64,000 bases of DNA. Origin: Planctomycetota bacterium. Lineage in GTDB: Bacteria; Planctomycetota; Phycisphaerae; Phycisphaerales; Phycisphaeraceae. The translations under genes and the position numbers were made by a program. The notes beneath the pieces are model-generated. The model was given only the letters and a program-made list of their open reading frames with translations. It was not told the origin of the DNA and made no database searches. Below are positions 9,180 to 18,037 of the stretch, piece by piece. Within the stretch, counting starts at the first letter, position 1; each line of letters opens with the position of its first letter. The DNA lies in NCBI GenBank assembly GCA_016350165.1, contig CP066225.1, positions 620,001 through 684,000 on the forward strand. Direction: 5' to 3'.

Positions 9180-10928
9180 ATGGGCTATTGGAAAGATTTT
9201 GGCGCACCAACGCTAGTCGCGGTTGGGAGTATGGGATTATTTTCGTCATCATTGGCCACTGCAGCGACCGCTGGCGAAGGAATGCCAAATGTGGTGTTCA
9301 TTTTGGCTGATGATATTGGGTATGGTGATTTGGGTTCTTATGGTAGTAATCTCGCGACACCCAATATTGATAAATTGGCATCACAGGGAATGATGTTTAC
9401 TGATTGCCATTCACCTGACGCATTGAGTGCACCGACGAGGTTCTCGATGATGACAGGGAGCAATCCATATCGAAACGGGCGACCTGGGGGAAGCTGGAAC
9501 ATCAATAACAGTTCTGCGTTCAGTGCAAATGCATCGCATACTGCGGCTGGTAAACATTTGACAGTTGGCGATGTGATGCAGTCGGCTGGTTATAAAACAG
9601 CGTTTTTTGGCAAGATGCACTTTGGTGGTGATGCTTATACGACAAGTGATGAACTTGTGCGTGATCAAAGTCAGATCAATGAGATTGATATGAGCCGCAA
9701 GATTGATGACTCGATCAATGAACATGGGTTTGATTATTCATATGGTTTGCAGAGTGGTATTCAGTATGCACCTTATGCATTTTTTGAGAATGGCAAGTTT
9801 GCACCAATTGATCCGAGTAAACCTGCGGATAATAGTAGCGTGCATTTAGTCCCTAGAAAAACAGTCGTTTCGGGACCTAATGGTGATTCACAGACGGCTG
9901 GTCCTAATCCTGCGTTAGCTGATGTTGATTACAATTCTAGTCAGGTTGGTATTCAGTTGTCGGATAAGGCTGTTGGCTTTATTGACAATCATTTAGAGAA
10001 CGATGGCGATAAGCCGTTCATGATGTATTACGCAAGTCAGGCGATTCATGTCCCTCATACGCCGCCGATTGATTTTGATGGTGACCCAAGCACAATTGAC
10101 CAACCAGTGAAAGGCGCGACGGGTGGCGTGACTTCTGACATGATTCTCGAACTTGATATGCAAGTTGGGAAGTTGATGGATAAGTTGGAAGATGAAGGTA
10201 TTGCTGAAAATACACTTGTGATCTTTACGAGTGACAACGGTGGTTTAGATCCGTATAAGACATCTGCAGCATATGGTGATGTGGAACACGATTCGACTGG
10301 TGAATTGCGTGATTGGAAGTCGAGTGTTTATGAGGGCGGTCATCGCGTGCCGTTCATAGCAAAGTGGGGCGATGGAACAGATGCAGGTTCGATTATTACG
10401 CCGGGCAGTACAAGTGATCAGACTATCGGTGGGATAGACTGGGTTGCAACGATGTATGACTTGACAGGTCAAGCTGTGATGGCTGACCAAGCGATGGACA
10501 GTGCTACGCTTTTGCCTGAATTATTAGGACAAAATGATGAAGTGATCCATGAGATGTTCATGTCATTTGGTGGTCCTGGTAAGACTGGGCCTGATGCATT
10601 GAACAAGAAGGGCAAGGAAGCAGCTGTTCGTTTGGGCGACTTGGTATTACTTGTAACGAATGATGGCACGGCGATTGAACTTTATGACCTCGGTAGTGAT
10701 CTCAAGCAAGAAATCAATCTGATTGATCAGGCAGAATATGCTGATGAAGTTGCTGTGATGCGTGAGTTTTATCTAGATCATAATGAACAGACGGAAGCTC
10801 GCACGACAGAGGCTTTAGATTTCAGTGATCCGAATGTACGAACATCATGGACAGCAGTCCCGGAGCCAAGCACAGCTTGGTTGGTACTGCCAAGCATGCT
10901 GCTTCTTGCAAAAAGAAAGAAAAAATAA
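9180..10928 (+). CDS. Secreted sulfatase with serine-type active site and PEP-CTERM tag
   Basis: A 582-residue arylsulfatase-family enzyme. A signal-like hydrophobic N terminus (residues 1-31) is followed by the metal-binding LADDIGYGD (Asp44, Asp45) and the modification motif SAPTR with Ser83 in place of cysteine. Serine-type sulfatases need an anaerobic radical-SAM maturase to make formylglycine; no such gene is seen here. A later FTSDNGG supplies further metal ligands, and the C terminus ends in a PEP-CTERM tag (AVPEPS, hydrophobic helix, KRKKK). The enzyme probably removes sulfate from algal or host polysaccharides at the cell surface (inference). The ATG at 9180 has GGAGAGAGG just upstream; a TTG 15 bases earlier is less likely. 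Confidence 0.9.
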   Translation: MGYWKDFGAPTLVAVGSMGLFSSSLATAATAGEGMPNVVFILADDIGYGDLGSYGSNLATPNIDKLASQGMMFTDCHSPDALSAPTRFSMMTGSNPYRNGRPGGSWNINNSSAFSANASHTAAGKHLTVGDVMQSAGYKTAFFGKMHFGGDAYTTSDELVRDQSQINEIDMSRKIDDSINEHGFDYSYGLQSGIQYAPYAFFENGKFAPIDPSKPADNSSVHLVPRKTVVSGPNGDSQTAGPNPALADVDYNSSQVGIQLSDKAVGFIDNHLENDGDKPFMMYYASQAIHVPHTPPIDFDGDPSTIDQPVKGATGGVTSDMILELDMQVGKLMDKLEDEGIAENTLVIFTSDNGGLDPYKTSAAYGDVEHDSTGELRDWKSSVYEGGHRVPFIAKWGDGTDAGSIITPGSTSDQTIGGIDWVATMYDLTGQAVMADQAMDSATLLPELLGQNDEVIHEMFMSFGGPGKTGPDALNKKGKEAAVRLGDLVLLVTNDGTAIELYDLGSDLKQEINLIDQAEYADEVAVMREFYLDHNEQTEARTTEALDFSDPNVRTSWTAVPEPSTAWLVLPSMLLLAKRKKK

Positions 10929-10950
10929 GTAAGTTTTGACGAGATAATAG

Positions 10951-10993
10951 AGCAGTATGTACCCAGCCCACAAAATGGTACATGCTGCTTTTT
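10951..10993. terminator. Intrinsic terminator of the sulfatase gene
   Basis: AGCAGTATGTACC pairs with GGTACATGCTGCT over a 13-base loop, followed by a T-run that reaches the stop codon of the convergent hydrolase gene. Confidence 0.85.
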
Positions 10994-12135
10994 TATTCAC
11001 TTGCATGATCTAACGCATGAATAGACATGTTTTTCATGTAGTTGCGCACAAGGAGAAATAGGCTTTCAGCTTCCAGTGCGAGACCTTGACATGCTTGAGT
11101 GTGACCAGCGTTGCAAAGGAATGTAAAGCCGAAATCGAGACTAGGGCAAAGTAATACGTAGGCATAAAAAGTGCCGCACCAACCGCTTGATCCGCTGACC
11201 TGCAAGCCATGAAGATCGTGAATATTCCAGCCAATTGCATAAAAAAGGCTGGAAGGAGGTGTGTGCAATGCTTGAATGGATTGAGAAGAGAGAATGCCGT
11301 CGATACCGACAAGGCCTTTGAGATGCTCACGCAGGAATACAGTGTGATCAATCACCGAAAAGTTGATATTGCCAATGGGTGAGATTGAAAGTGGATGAGG
11401 ATAACGTTCGTGAGGTGGCAAGTCAGTAATCGCAATGACGGGGCTATCGAAGGGCATTTTCAAGGCTTTTTTATTGTCTATGTATTGCTGATCAAGGAAG
11501 CAATGGCCATGAGGTTGCTCCTTGCTGATGAGGGTCGGTTCGCCTATGGAAGTGGTGATCTGCAATGGGGCGAGAATATTTTGAGTGATAAGTGATGGCC
11601 AATCGGTGCGTGTGATTTGTTCTGCGATTGTGCCTGCGATGAGGTAACCTGCGTTGGAGTAATTAAAGGTGCCGGGGGTATAATCAGAGTGTTCATGAAG
11701 AAGATTTTCGGTGCACTTAATGCGTCCTTCGGGGGTGTAACGATTCTTATCATTTGCGTCTTTAAGGCTGAGCATGACGGACAAGCCTGAGGTGTGATTG
11801 AGGAGTGAAGCAAGTGTCGCGTTTTGGTAACGATGAGGGATTTCGAAATCAAGTTTTGATTGCAGATCACTGAAAGGTTGGTTCCATCCGAGAATGCCCT
11901 GCTCTACCAGTGATGCGATGCATGTACCTGTGACGGCTTTGCCACAGGAGCCGATGCGGAATTGATCGTTGATTGTGACTGGGTCGCTGTGTTTGCAGTG
12001 ACGTAAGCCAGAAGCGATGGTGAAGTAAGTTTGTTGACTTGAAAACAAGCTAGCGACGATGCCTGGGATTCGATGAGCGGTATGTGCGTGAGTAAGTTGA
12101 TGAATAAACTCTTGCTTCAGTGAATCAGTAATCAT
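10993..12135 (-). CDS. Beta-lactamase-fold serine hydrolase (family S12-like)
   Basis: A 380-residue protein of the class C beta-lactamase / DD-peptidase / esterase fold. The SxxK motif is GSCGK (Ser63, Lys66), the second motif is YSN in FNYSNAGYL, and LLNHTSGL is the usual conserved loop. No signal peptide is seen, so an intracellular esterase or peptidase is more likely than a true antibiotic-degrading enzyme. The ATG at 12135 is backed by a very strong CCGGAGG ribosome site; an in-frame start at 12174 is rejected. The next gene upstream is its paralogue, sharing the GSC-K box and overall order, so tandem duplication is likely. Confidence 0.85.
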   Translation of the reverse strand: MITDSLKQEFIHQLTHAHTAHRIPGIVASLFSSQQTYFTIASGLRHCKHSDPVTINDQFRIGSCGKAVTGTCIASLVEQGILGWNQPFSDLQSKLDFEIPHRYQNATLASLLNHTSGLSVMLSLKDANDKNRYTPEGRIKCTENLLHEHSDYTPGTFNYSNAGYLIAGTIAEQITRTDWPSLITQNILAPLQITTSIGEPTLISKEQPHGHCFLDQQYIDNKKALKMPFDSPVIAITDLPPHERYPHPLSISPIGNINFSVIDHTVFLREHLKGLVGIDGILSSQSIQALHTPPSSLFYAIGWNIHDLHGLQVSGSSGWCGTFYAYVLLCPSLDFGFTFLCNAGHTQACQGLALEAESLFLLVRNYMKNMSIHALDHASE

Positions 12136-12243
12136 ATTACCTCCGGAATAGGTATAGATATGTGTCTTTATCAATTAGACGCATGTTGATACTGATATTT
12201 GCAAAGATATTTGAGTGAAGAAAAGAAAAAGTAAAAAAATGCG

Positions 12244-13350
12244 TTAATAAACGAGTTGTTCTTTGGCGTAGTCGAGGGTTTGAAAGAGGCTGTGGATCAT
12301 TTTTTGGCATGCGACGACGGCTTGGATGTGGCCGGTGTTGGTTGCGAGAGTGAGGCCGGTGTTTTGGCCAACAGAGAGAATGGTGTGTGTATAGAAGGCA
12401 CCGCCCCAACCGTTGACTTGGCTGACTGGGATTTTATCGATGACGGAGTTTGTCCAGCCGAAGGAGTGCTCGGCGGCTTGGGTGTGCATGTGACGGATGA
12501 GGGTGGGCGAAATGAGCGTGTAGGTGTTCATGAAGCTGTTGAGGTGCATTTGGAGAAACTTGATGTAGGCGGGGATTGAGAGGTGAAGATCGCCTGCAGG
12601 TTGGAGGATTGGGTGAATGTATTGCTGACCGTTTGGGTAGGGAACGACTTCTGTATCACGAGGTAATTTTGCGATGTCGTTCATGTGGAGGTTGGTTTGG
12701 TTTTTGTAACAATGGCCGTGAGGTTGATTGGAGTTATTGAGGGATGGGAGGCCCAGACCGGCGGTGATATTGAGGGGTTTAAAGATGTACTCATAAAGAA
12801 GTTCGGACCAATCGCGATTGAGTTTTTGTTCAGCGAGTGAGCCGAGGATTGCGTAGCTTGCGTTTGAGTATGTGAAGTTGCTGGGTTTTGTGTGAGCAGG
12901 TTTTGAAAGAATGGATTGGGTGAAGGCAAGGCGTTGCTCGCGTGATGAGCCGGTAATGGGAGGGAGTGAATCGAATTCACTGTCATCGATAAAAGGCGGG
13001 AGGCCTGCGGTACATGTAAAAAGTTGGCGGAGTGTAATATTTTTGTAATCGGATGAGATATCAGGAACAAGAGAGCTGAGATACCTAAAAAGTGGTGCAT
13101 CCCAAGTGAAGTAGTTTTGTTCAACTAATACGGCAAAGAGAGTTGCGGTGATAGGTTTGCAGCATGAGCCAAGATGGAAATTGTCATCGATTTGGATTGG
13201 GTCGGCCTGATTAATATGACGTTTGCCGAGGTTGATGATGGTTGAACGTTTGTAGTCGTAGATACCAAGAACGAGGCCGGGGATGCGGTTTTCCTGCATC
13301 ATGTTTTGAAGCGAGCCAATAATGTGAGAGCGTTGCTCCTCAGCGATCAT
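12244..13350 (-). CDS. Beta-lactamase-fold serine hydrolase, tandem paralogue
   Basis: A 368-residue serine hydrolase of the same fold as its downstream neighbour. The active-site box is GSCCKPIT (Ser62, Lys65), the second motif FTYSNASY, and the conserved loop reads LFTCTAGLP where most relatives have HTAG or HTSG. No export signal is visible. A GGAGGCAGTT site precedes the ATG. Shared phrases with the neighbour (IPG near residue 24, QPHGHC, IGSLAEQ/AGTIAEQ-like segments) show common descent. The substrate is unknown. Confidence 0.85.
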   Translation of the reverse strand: MIAEEQRSHIIGSLQNMMQENRIPGLVLGIYDYKRSTIINLGKRHINQADPIQIDDNFHLGSCCKPITATLFAVLVEQNYFTWDAPLFRYLSSLVPDISSDYKNITLRQLFTCTAGLPPFIDDSEFDSLPPITGSSREQRLAFTQSILSKPAHTKPSNFTYSNASYAILGSLAEQKLNRDWSELLYEYIFKPLNITAGLGLPSLNNSNQPHGHCYKNQTNLHMNDIAKLPRDTEVVPYPNGQQYIHPILQPAGDLHLSIPAYIKFLQMHLNSFMNTYTLISPTLIRHMHTQAAEHSFGWTNSVIDKIPVSQVNGWGGAFYTHTILSVGQNTGLTLATNTGHIQAVVACQKMIHSLFQTLDYAKEQLVY

Positions 13351-13465
13351 AACTGCCTCCGTTTTGGTAGAGATGACCGCCTGAATTTACATTAGATATG
13401 CGTAAACAGGCAAGAAGAATCTTGCTATTGTTATATGGAATTGGTGATTTGGTATGTTGGGGAAC

Positions 13466-13930
13466 TTATTCGGCGAGGTCGGCCATGAGTTCAGTTACTT
13501 CGGTTTTACCTTCGTTCTTAACCCAGTCTTTGAGGCCTGCACGATAGTTGTAGACGTTGCCGTAACCGAGGTTGAGCAGACGCTTGCATGCAGCGGTTGA
13601 AAGGTTGTCGCGTACTTCGCCTGAAGAGTAGACGATGATTATTGGTTCACCGAGCAAAAGTTGTTCGCGGCGACGGATGTTTGGAGTATAGATGTTGAAA
13701 GCACCTTCGATGTGCTTATCTTGAAATTTTTCGAAGTTGCGTACGTCGAGGATGACGACGCGTTCTTCTTCTTGTGAGGTGAGTTCTTCGACCTTTGCAA
13801 AGTCTGCGAACATGAGTGTTTTGTCACTGACTTTTTTATTGAGCGTGCAACCAGCAACGAGCACGAGCGTGAGGCTCATGAAAGTGATGCTAAAGATGGT
13901 GAAGGTTGAACGTTTGAAACTCGTCAGCAT
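13466..13930 (-). CDS. Rhodanese-like lipoprotein lacking the catalytic cysteine
   Basis: A 154-residue protein with a lipoprotein signal ending in LVAGC (Cys28), so it should be anchored to a membrane from the outside. The rest is a single rhodanese domain: VVILDVRNFEKFQDKHIEGAFNI, then the IIIVYSS loop and a final GLKDWV. Active rhodaneses carry a cysteine in that loop; here it is Ser102-Ser103, so sulfur transfer is unlikely and a binding or sensing role is more probable. It stands alone between hydrolase genes. The fold call is firm; the loss of activity is inferred from the one residue. Confidence 0.85.
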   Translation of the reverse strand: MLTSFKRSTFTIFSITFMSLTLVLVAGCTLNKKVSDKTLMFADFAKVEELTSQEEERVVILDVRNFEKFQDKHIEGAFNIYTPNIRRREQLLLGEPIIIVYSSGEVRDNLSTAACKRLLNLGYGNVYNYRAGLKDWVKNEGKTEVTELMADLAE

Positions 13931-14214
13931 TTTTGTGCTCCGTCGTTATGATCACAGTCTCAGAGTATGGATCGGCTGAGGGCTGCTTTAGTGGTCATTT
14001 TTTAACCGATAATGAAGCGTAAATAAAGTGCCTGTACTCTCAATACGCATGAAAGTTGATGAGGGATCGGCCAAGACGGGCATTGTACACAATAGACAGG
14101 TATTAAGTGCGGGAGATGCTCATTTGAGGCGTATTTGGGGCCAAATAGAGGGATATTAGCTCGATTTTACGAAACACGAGAGAGTAGATTTATGAGTGTT
14201 TAACGGGCATGTGA

Positions 14215-15339
14215 TCAGGCGAGATCAAGTTCTTCATAGAGGGTTTTGAGAATATTGAACATGCGTTTGCGGTGTGGGAGTTCGCCGGGCGTACCGTTGC
14301 AGACGACAGCGACGACGAGGCCATGATGAGGGTCGGCGAAGGCTGAGGAAGATTGATAGCCTGAGTGTCCGAAGGTGTCATCAGAGGCATGTGGACCATA
14401 GCCATAGTGAAGATCGTTGTCGCCGTAGCGTTTGGAATCAAGAAGGAAGCCAAGACCCCAGTCGATGGTTTGCTGGAAGGTTTTGTCGAAGAGTCCTTCG
14501 CGAATACGTGAAGTGAAGTAGCCGACGGTTTCTGGTTCAACGATGCGAGCACCGTTGTGGTCGCCGCCGTGAAGAAGCGCTTCGTAGAAGATACCTAACT
14601 GGCGCATAGGACCGTAGCCGTTACCGCCGGGACGCCCTCCAGTGACCCAAGCTTTTTCTGATTCCCAATCACCTGCTGGTCCACCTTTTGTACCGTTGTC
14701 ATCGAAATTTGGCATGATGGCGATGCGGTCTTTAAGACGGTCATAAGTATCATCTGACATACCAACGTAACAGTCAGTCATACCAAGTGGCTTGAAGATG
14801 TTGTCACGAAGATATTTTTTGAAGAGCGTGCCTGAAACAGTTTGCACGATATATGCGAGAAGATACCAAGAAGTGTGCAGATGATAGCCTGCGGTTTCGC
14901 CGGGAATCCAACGTGGTTCGGGACGTGCATTGCAGATCTTATCAACGACACGTGCGATATTATCTTTTGGATAGTGGTAAGGCACAACACGGATGCCTGC
15001 TGTGTGCGTAAGAAGATGCTTGATGGTGATTGTGTGCTTGTTGTGCTTTGCGAAATCAGGGATGTATTCAGCGACAGGCGCATCAATGTCTATGTTACCA
15101 CGCTCGTATTGCTGCGCGACTGAGATTGCGGTGATTGGTTTTGAAGAGGAGAGCCAAAGGTTGAGCGTATCGGTTTGCATGGGAACGCCGGTTGAAGCTT
15201 CACCTACTGCAAAATCTGCGACAGGTTCTTCATTGAGAGAAGCGTAGACTTGCGCACCCGAGTGAAGTAAATCTGCGATACCTTCTTCAAGAAGTTCTTT
15301 GAGTCGGGGTAACACAATATGAGGCGTTGTTGTGGTCAT
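14215..15339 (-). CDS. Beta-lactamase-fold serine hydrolase (class C / EstB-like)
   Basis: A 374-residue protein with the SxxK motif SSSKPIT (Ser64, Lys67), the HTAGI loop, a tyrosine motif in TAGYHLHTSWYLL, and a clear third box GHSGYQSS. The third box is better kept than in the two neighbouring hydrolases, and the sequence is different enough to be a separate subfamily closer to esterases. No signal peptide is seen. A GGGAAC stretch precedes the ATG. It is monocistronic, with a 280-base gap before the rhodanese gene. Confidence 0.85.
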   Translation of the reverse strand: MTTTTPHIVLPRLKELLEEGIADLLHSGAQVYASLNEEPVADFAVGEASTGVPMQTDTLNLWLSSSKPITAISVAQQYERGNIDIDAPVAEYIPDFAKHNKHTITIKHLLTHTAGIRVVPYHYPKDNIARVVDKICNARPEPRWIPGETAGYHLHTSWYLLAYIVQTVSGTLFKKYLRDNIFKPLGMTDCYVGMSDDTYDRLKDRIAIMPNFDDNGTKGGPAGDWESEKAWVTGGRPGGNGYGPMRQLGIFYEALLHGGDHNGARIVEPETVGYFTSRIREGLFDKTFQQTIDWGLGFLLDSKRYGDNDLHYGYGPHASDDTFGHSGYQSSSAFADPHHGLVVAVVCNGTPGELPHRKRMFNILKTLYEELDLA

Positions 15340-15703
15340 GTTTTTGTTCCCGGTTACTGCTTACAGGCATGTGCAGCACCAGATGATTCAAATTACACTC
15401 ACCCACATTTTGAACGATTAAGCGTTCATACAGGCTCAATCTATTCTACAGACTCGGACCGTGTTGGCTATGTTTTTACGCAAATTATGCGTTACACAAT
15501 CTAATGCCAATTGATCGCAAAACTTGAAAAGAAGGTCGTATCTAATCAAGTGTTTGACTGTTGTTAACTTTTAAAGCGGTATTTTATAGTGTAGCGTGTT
15601 GACCAGTAGGTCGTTACATAGCACTTATATATCAAAACTGAGATTGACTACATAAAGCTATTGTTACATACCTGCTACGAACAATAAAATTACTCTCAAA
15701 AGA
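15340..15703. other. Intergenic spacer without a gene
   Basis: About 360 bases between the divergently placed hydrolase gene and the nuoF terminator. It is AT-rich with no convincing reading frame. It probably contains the hydrolase promoter, but I see no clear -35/-10 pair. Confidence 0.4.
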
Positions 15704-15728
15704 CAAACGCTCCTGAGAGGAGCGTTTG
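15704..15728 (-). terminator. Terminator of the nuoDEF operon
   Basis: Arms AAACGCTCC and GGAGCGTTT form a perfect nine-pair stem, followed on the minus strand by a T-rich stretch just after the nuoF stop. Confidence 0.8.
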
Positions 15729-15738
15729 GGAGGTTGGC

Positions 15739-17103
15739 TTAGTTGTTGTTGTTTGCTACGGATAGCGAAACAAAGCGGTTTTTCTTGACGGCTGCTTCGA
15801 ACTCGTCCCAGAACTTGTTAACGATTGTTCGGACAGCCCAGTTTGCACCGTCTGAGAGGCCGCAGATTGTAGTGCCGGGCATGATGCCCATTGAGCTTGC
15901 GACTTCAAGAAGAAGGTCAAGGTCTTTAGTTGTACCGTCACCTGCTTCGATGCGGGTCAGGATTTTGTAGAGCCACTCGGTACCTTCACGACAAGGCGTA
16001 CACTGGCCACAAGATTCGCGAGCGTAGAAACGCGCGAGGTTGCGAGCACAGGAGATCATTGAGTAACCTTCTGGGATGACTGTGATACATGCGGTACCGA
16101 GGCCGAGGATGCCGTAAGGTTTACCGATATCGAAGTCGAGTGGCGCATCGTATTCGTCTTTAGTCAAGACACCCATGGAGATACCGCCGGGGATGGCAGC
16201 TTTGAATTCCATGCCGGGGAGCATGCCGCCTGCAAGTTCTTCGATGCAGTAAGACATTTTTACGCCGAGATGCTCTTCATAAACATCAGGACGAACGACG
16301 GGACCTGAGACGCCGATGAGTTTTGTGCCGAAGGAAGCCGGTACATGTGGTGGTGCACCTTCTGGGCGACCTTTGCCGAGTGTTTTAAACCAGTCGGGGC
16401 CGTTTTCCATGACATGAGGAACACATGCAAGTGTTTCAACGTTGTTGACGATGGTTGGGCGAGCGAATGCACCAGCTACAGCTGGGAATGGTGGTTTAAT
16501 ACGAGGCCAACCACGCTTGCCTTCGAGCGAGTTAAGGAGGCCTGTTTCTTCACCACAGACGTAAGCGCCTGCACCACGATGAAGGAAGAGATCTGGGTTA
16601 CGACCGTTGATTTGACCTAACCGTGAGTTAGGACCAAAGATACCATTGTCATATGCTTCTTTGAATGCACGTTCGAGGATTGCACGCTGATCATGGTACT
16701 CACCACGCATATAGAAGTATGCTGTGTCCAGTTGGCAAGCGTACATACAGATAGCGATACCTTCAACGACCTGATGTGGATCGTAATCGATGAGCAAGCG
16801 GTCTTTGAATGTTGCTGGTTCAGATTCGTCTGCATTAATCGCGAGGAATCTGCGGCCTCCATCGACTGGTGGAAGGAAAGACCACTTCATACCAGCAGGG
16901 AAGCCGGCACCACCACGTCCACGGATTTCCGCGGCTTTAATTTCATCGATGACAGCGGTGCGATCCATTTGGAGCGCTTTGTCGAGAGCCTGGTATCCGC
17001 CGGTTTTAACGTACTCGTTGTAATCAACGTAGTGACGGTCTTCGTGTCGGCCCCAAGGCTCAGTCGGAATACGCTTTGTCAGTACTGGTTGTTCTAGCGC
17101 CAT
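15739..17103 (-). CDS. nuoF: NADH-quinone oxidoreductase subunit F
   Basis: A 454-residue complex I subunit that binds NADH, FMN and one 4Fe-4S cluster and takes electrons from NADH at the tip of the membrane-facing arm. Visible are the nucleotide-binding GRGGAGFPAGMKW, the INADESEPATFKDR FMN motif, GAYVCGEETGLLNSLEG, and the cluster motif SCGQCTPCREG with a later cysteine in TICGLSDG. Length is normal. It is the last gene of nuoD-nuoE-small gene-nuoF. nuoG and the membrane subunits other than nuoH are not in the window. Confidence 0.97.
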   Translation of the reverse strand: MALEQPVLTKRIPTEPWGRHEDRHYVDYNEYVKTGGYQALDKALQMDRTAVIDEIKAAEIRGRGGAGFPAGMKWSFLPPVDGGRRFLAINADESEPATFKDRLLIDYDPHQVVEGIAICMYACQLDTAYFYMRGEYHDQRAILERAFKEAYDNGIFGPNSRLGQINGRNPDLFLHRGAGAYVCGEETGLLNSLEGKRGWPRIKPPFPAVAGAFARPTIVNNVETLACVPHVMENGPDWFKTLGKGRPEGAPPHVPASFGTKLIGVSGPVVRPDVYEEHLGVKMSYCIEELAGGMLPGMEFKAAIPGGISMGVLTKDEYDAPLDFDIGKPYGILGLGTACITVIPEGYSMISCARNLARFYARESCGQCTPCREGTEWLYKILTRIEAGDGTTKDLDLLLEVASSMGIMPGTTICGLSDGANWAVRTIVNKFWDEFEAAVKKNRFVSLSVANNNN

Positions 17104-17199
17104 CGTTTACTCTCGGTATTTAGGAGCAGCAGTTGTTCGATGCTGCTGGCTTTATACATCGTTTATCCCCGTACCCAATCCCACGACACCCTACCCCAC

Positions 17200-17400
17200 C
17201 TATTTGTTTTCATCAGACTGGTTTTCGCCTTTGATTTCGATTTCTTCAATCGTTGTGCGGCGAAGTGTTACGTTTGGACCAGCCTGCTTTTCTTCAACGG
17301 TTTTACTGATCGTCTGCTTCTTTGATTGTTCTTCAACAGGTTTGGCGACATGATGAATCATGAGGCCGGTGTTGCGACATAATCGGGTGAACCAATTCAT
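17200..17400 (-). CDS. Small protein encoded between nuoE and nuoF
   Basis: A 66-residue basic then acidic peptide starting MNWFTRLCRNTGLMIHH, with a polar, Lys/Glu-rich remainder. The ATG has GAGAGGTGAGTG just upstream. It lies in the 478-base interval between nuoE and nuoF, 27 bases after nuoE, so it is almost certainly co-transcribed. I recognise no domain. The place in the operon suggests a complex I accessory or assembly factor (inference). Confidence 0.65.
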   Translation of the reverse strand: MNWFTRLCRNTGLMIHHVAKPVEEQSKKQTISKTVEEKQAGPNVTLRRTTIEEIEIKGENQSDENK

Positions 17401-17427
17401 CACTCACCTCTCAAAGAAGTTAGCATA

Positions 17428-17949
17428 TCAGTCAAGATTCTTGAGCACTTCAATGAAGTTATCAGGTGTGATTTTCTGCTGAATGTCTTCATTGATCAGA
17501 CCGCAAGGAGCGTCACCGCAGTAGCCAAGGCATTCGACTTTCATGAGGGTGAACTTACCGTCTGGTGTTGTTTCACCGACTTGAATGTCAAGGAATTCAG
17601 CGACACGATCAGTGAGTGAAGGTTCACCCATGATCTCGCAGCTGATTGATTGGCAAAGCCAAATGACATACTTGCCTTTTGGTTTTAGCCAAAATTCTTC
17701 GTAGAAGCTGGCGGTGTCCATGACTTCTGAAGCTGGAACTTCGAGGAAGTCTGCGATTTCTTCGATCGCTTGCGGTGGCAACCAGCCTACTTTTTCCTGC
17801 ATTGCATGAAGCAGAGGAAGCGAGGCCGCCTGACGACGTGGATAACGATCGACGACTGGAGTGAGTTCCTGCTTCATCTCATCATTGAGATAAGGCTCAC
17901 TTTGACGTTCGATGTGAGCGCCGGCTGAATTTTTGGTGATCCATGCCAT
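17428..17949 (-). CDS. nuoE: NADH-quinone oxidoreductase subunit E
   Basis: A 173-residue thioredoxin-fold ferredoxin subunit of complex I. Its 2Fe-2S ligands are in LCQSISCE and VECLGYCGDAPC. The helical N-terminal part (YPRRQAASLPLLHAMQEKVG) is typical. It works with NuoF in NADH oxidation. It is transcribed from nuoD towards nuoF. Confidence 0.96.
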   Translation of the reverse strand: MAWITKNSAGAHIERQSEPYLNDEMKQELTPVVDRYPRRQAASLPLLHAMQEKVGWLPPQAIEEIADFLEVPASEVMDTASFYEEFWLKPKGKYVIWLCQSISCEIMGEPSLTDRVAEFLDIQVGETTPDGKFTLMKVECLGYCGDAPCGLINEDIQQKITPDNFIEVLKNLD

Positions 17950-18037
17950 GGATACTGTTCCCGTTTACAAATTCAAGTTTTACCAACGTTCTTGCTGCTG
18001 TTACAGGCGATGCAGTAGCGACGTTGTTGGCACAGAC

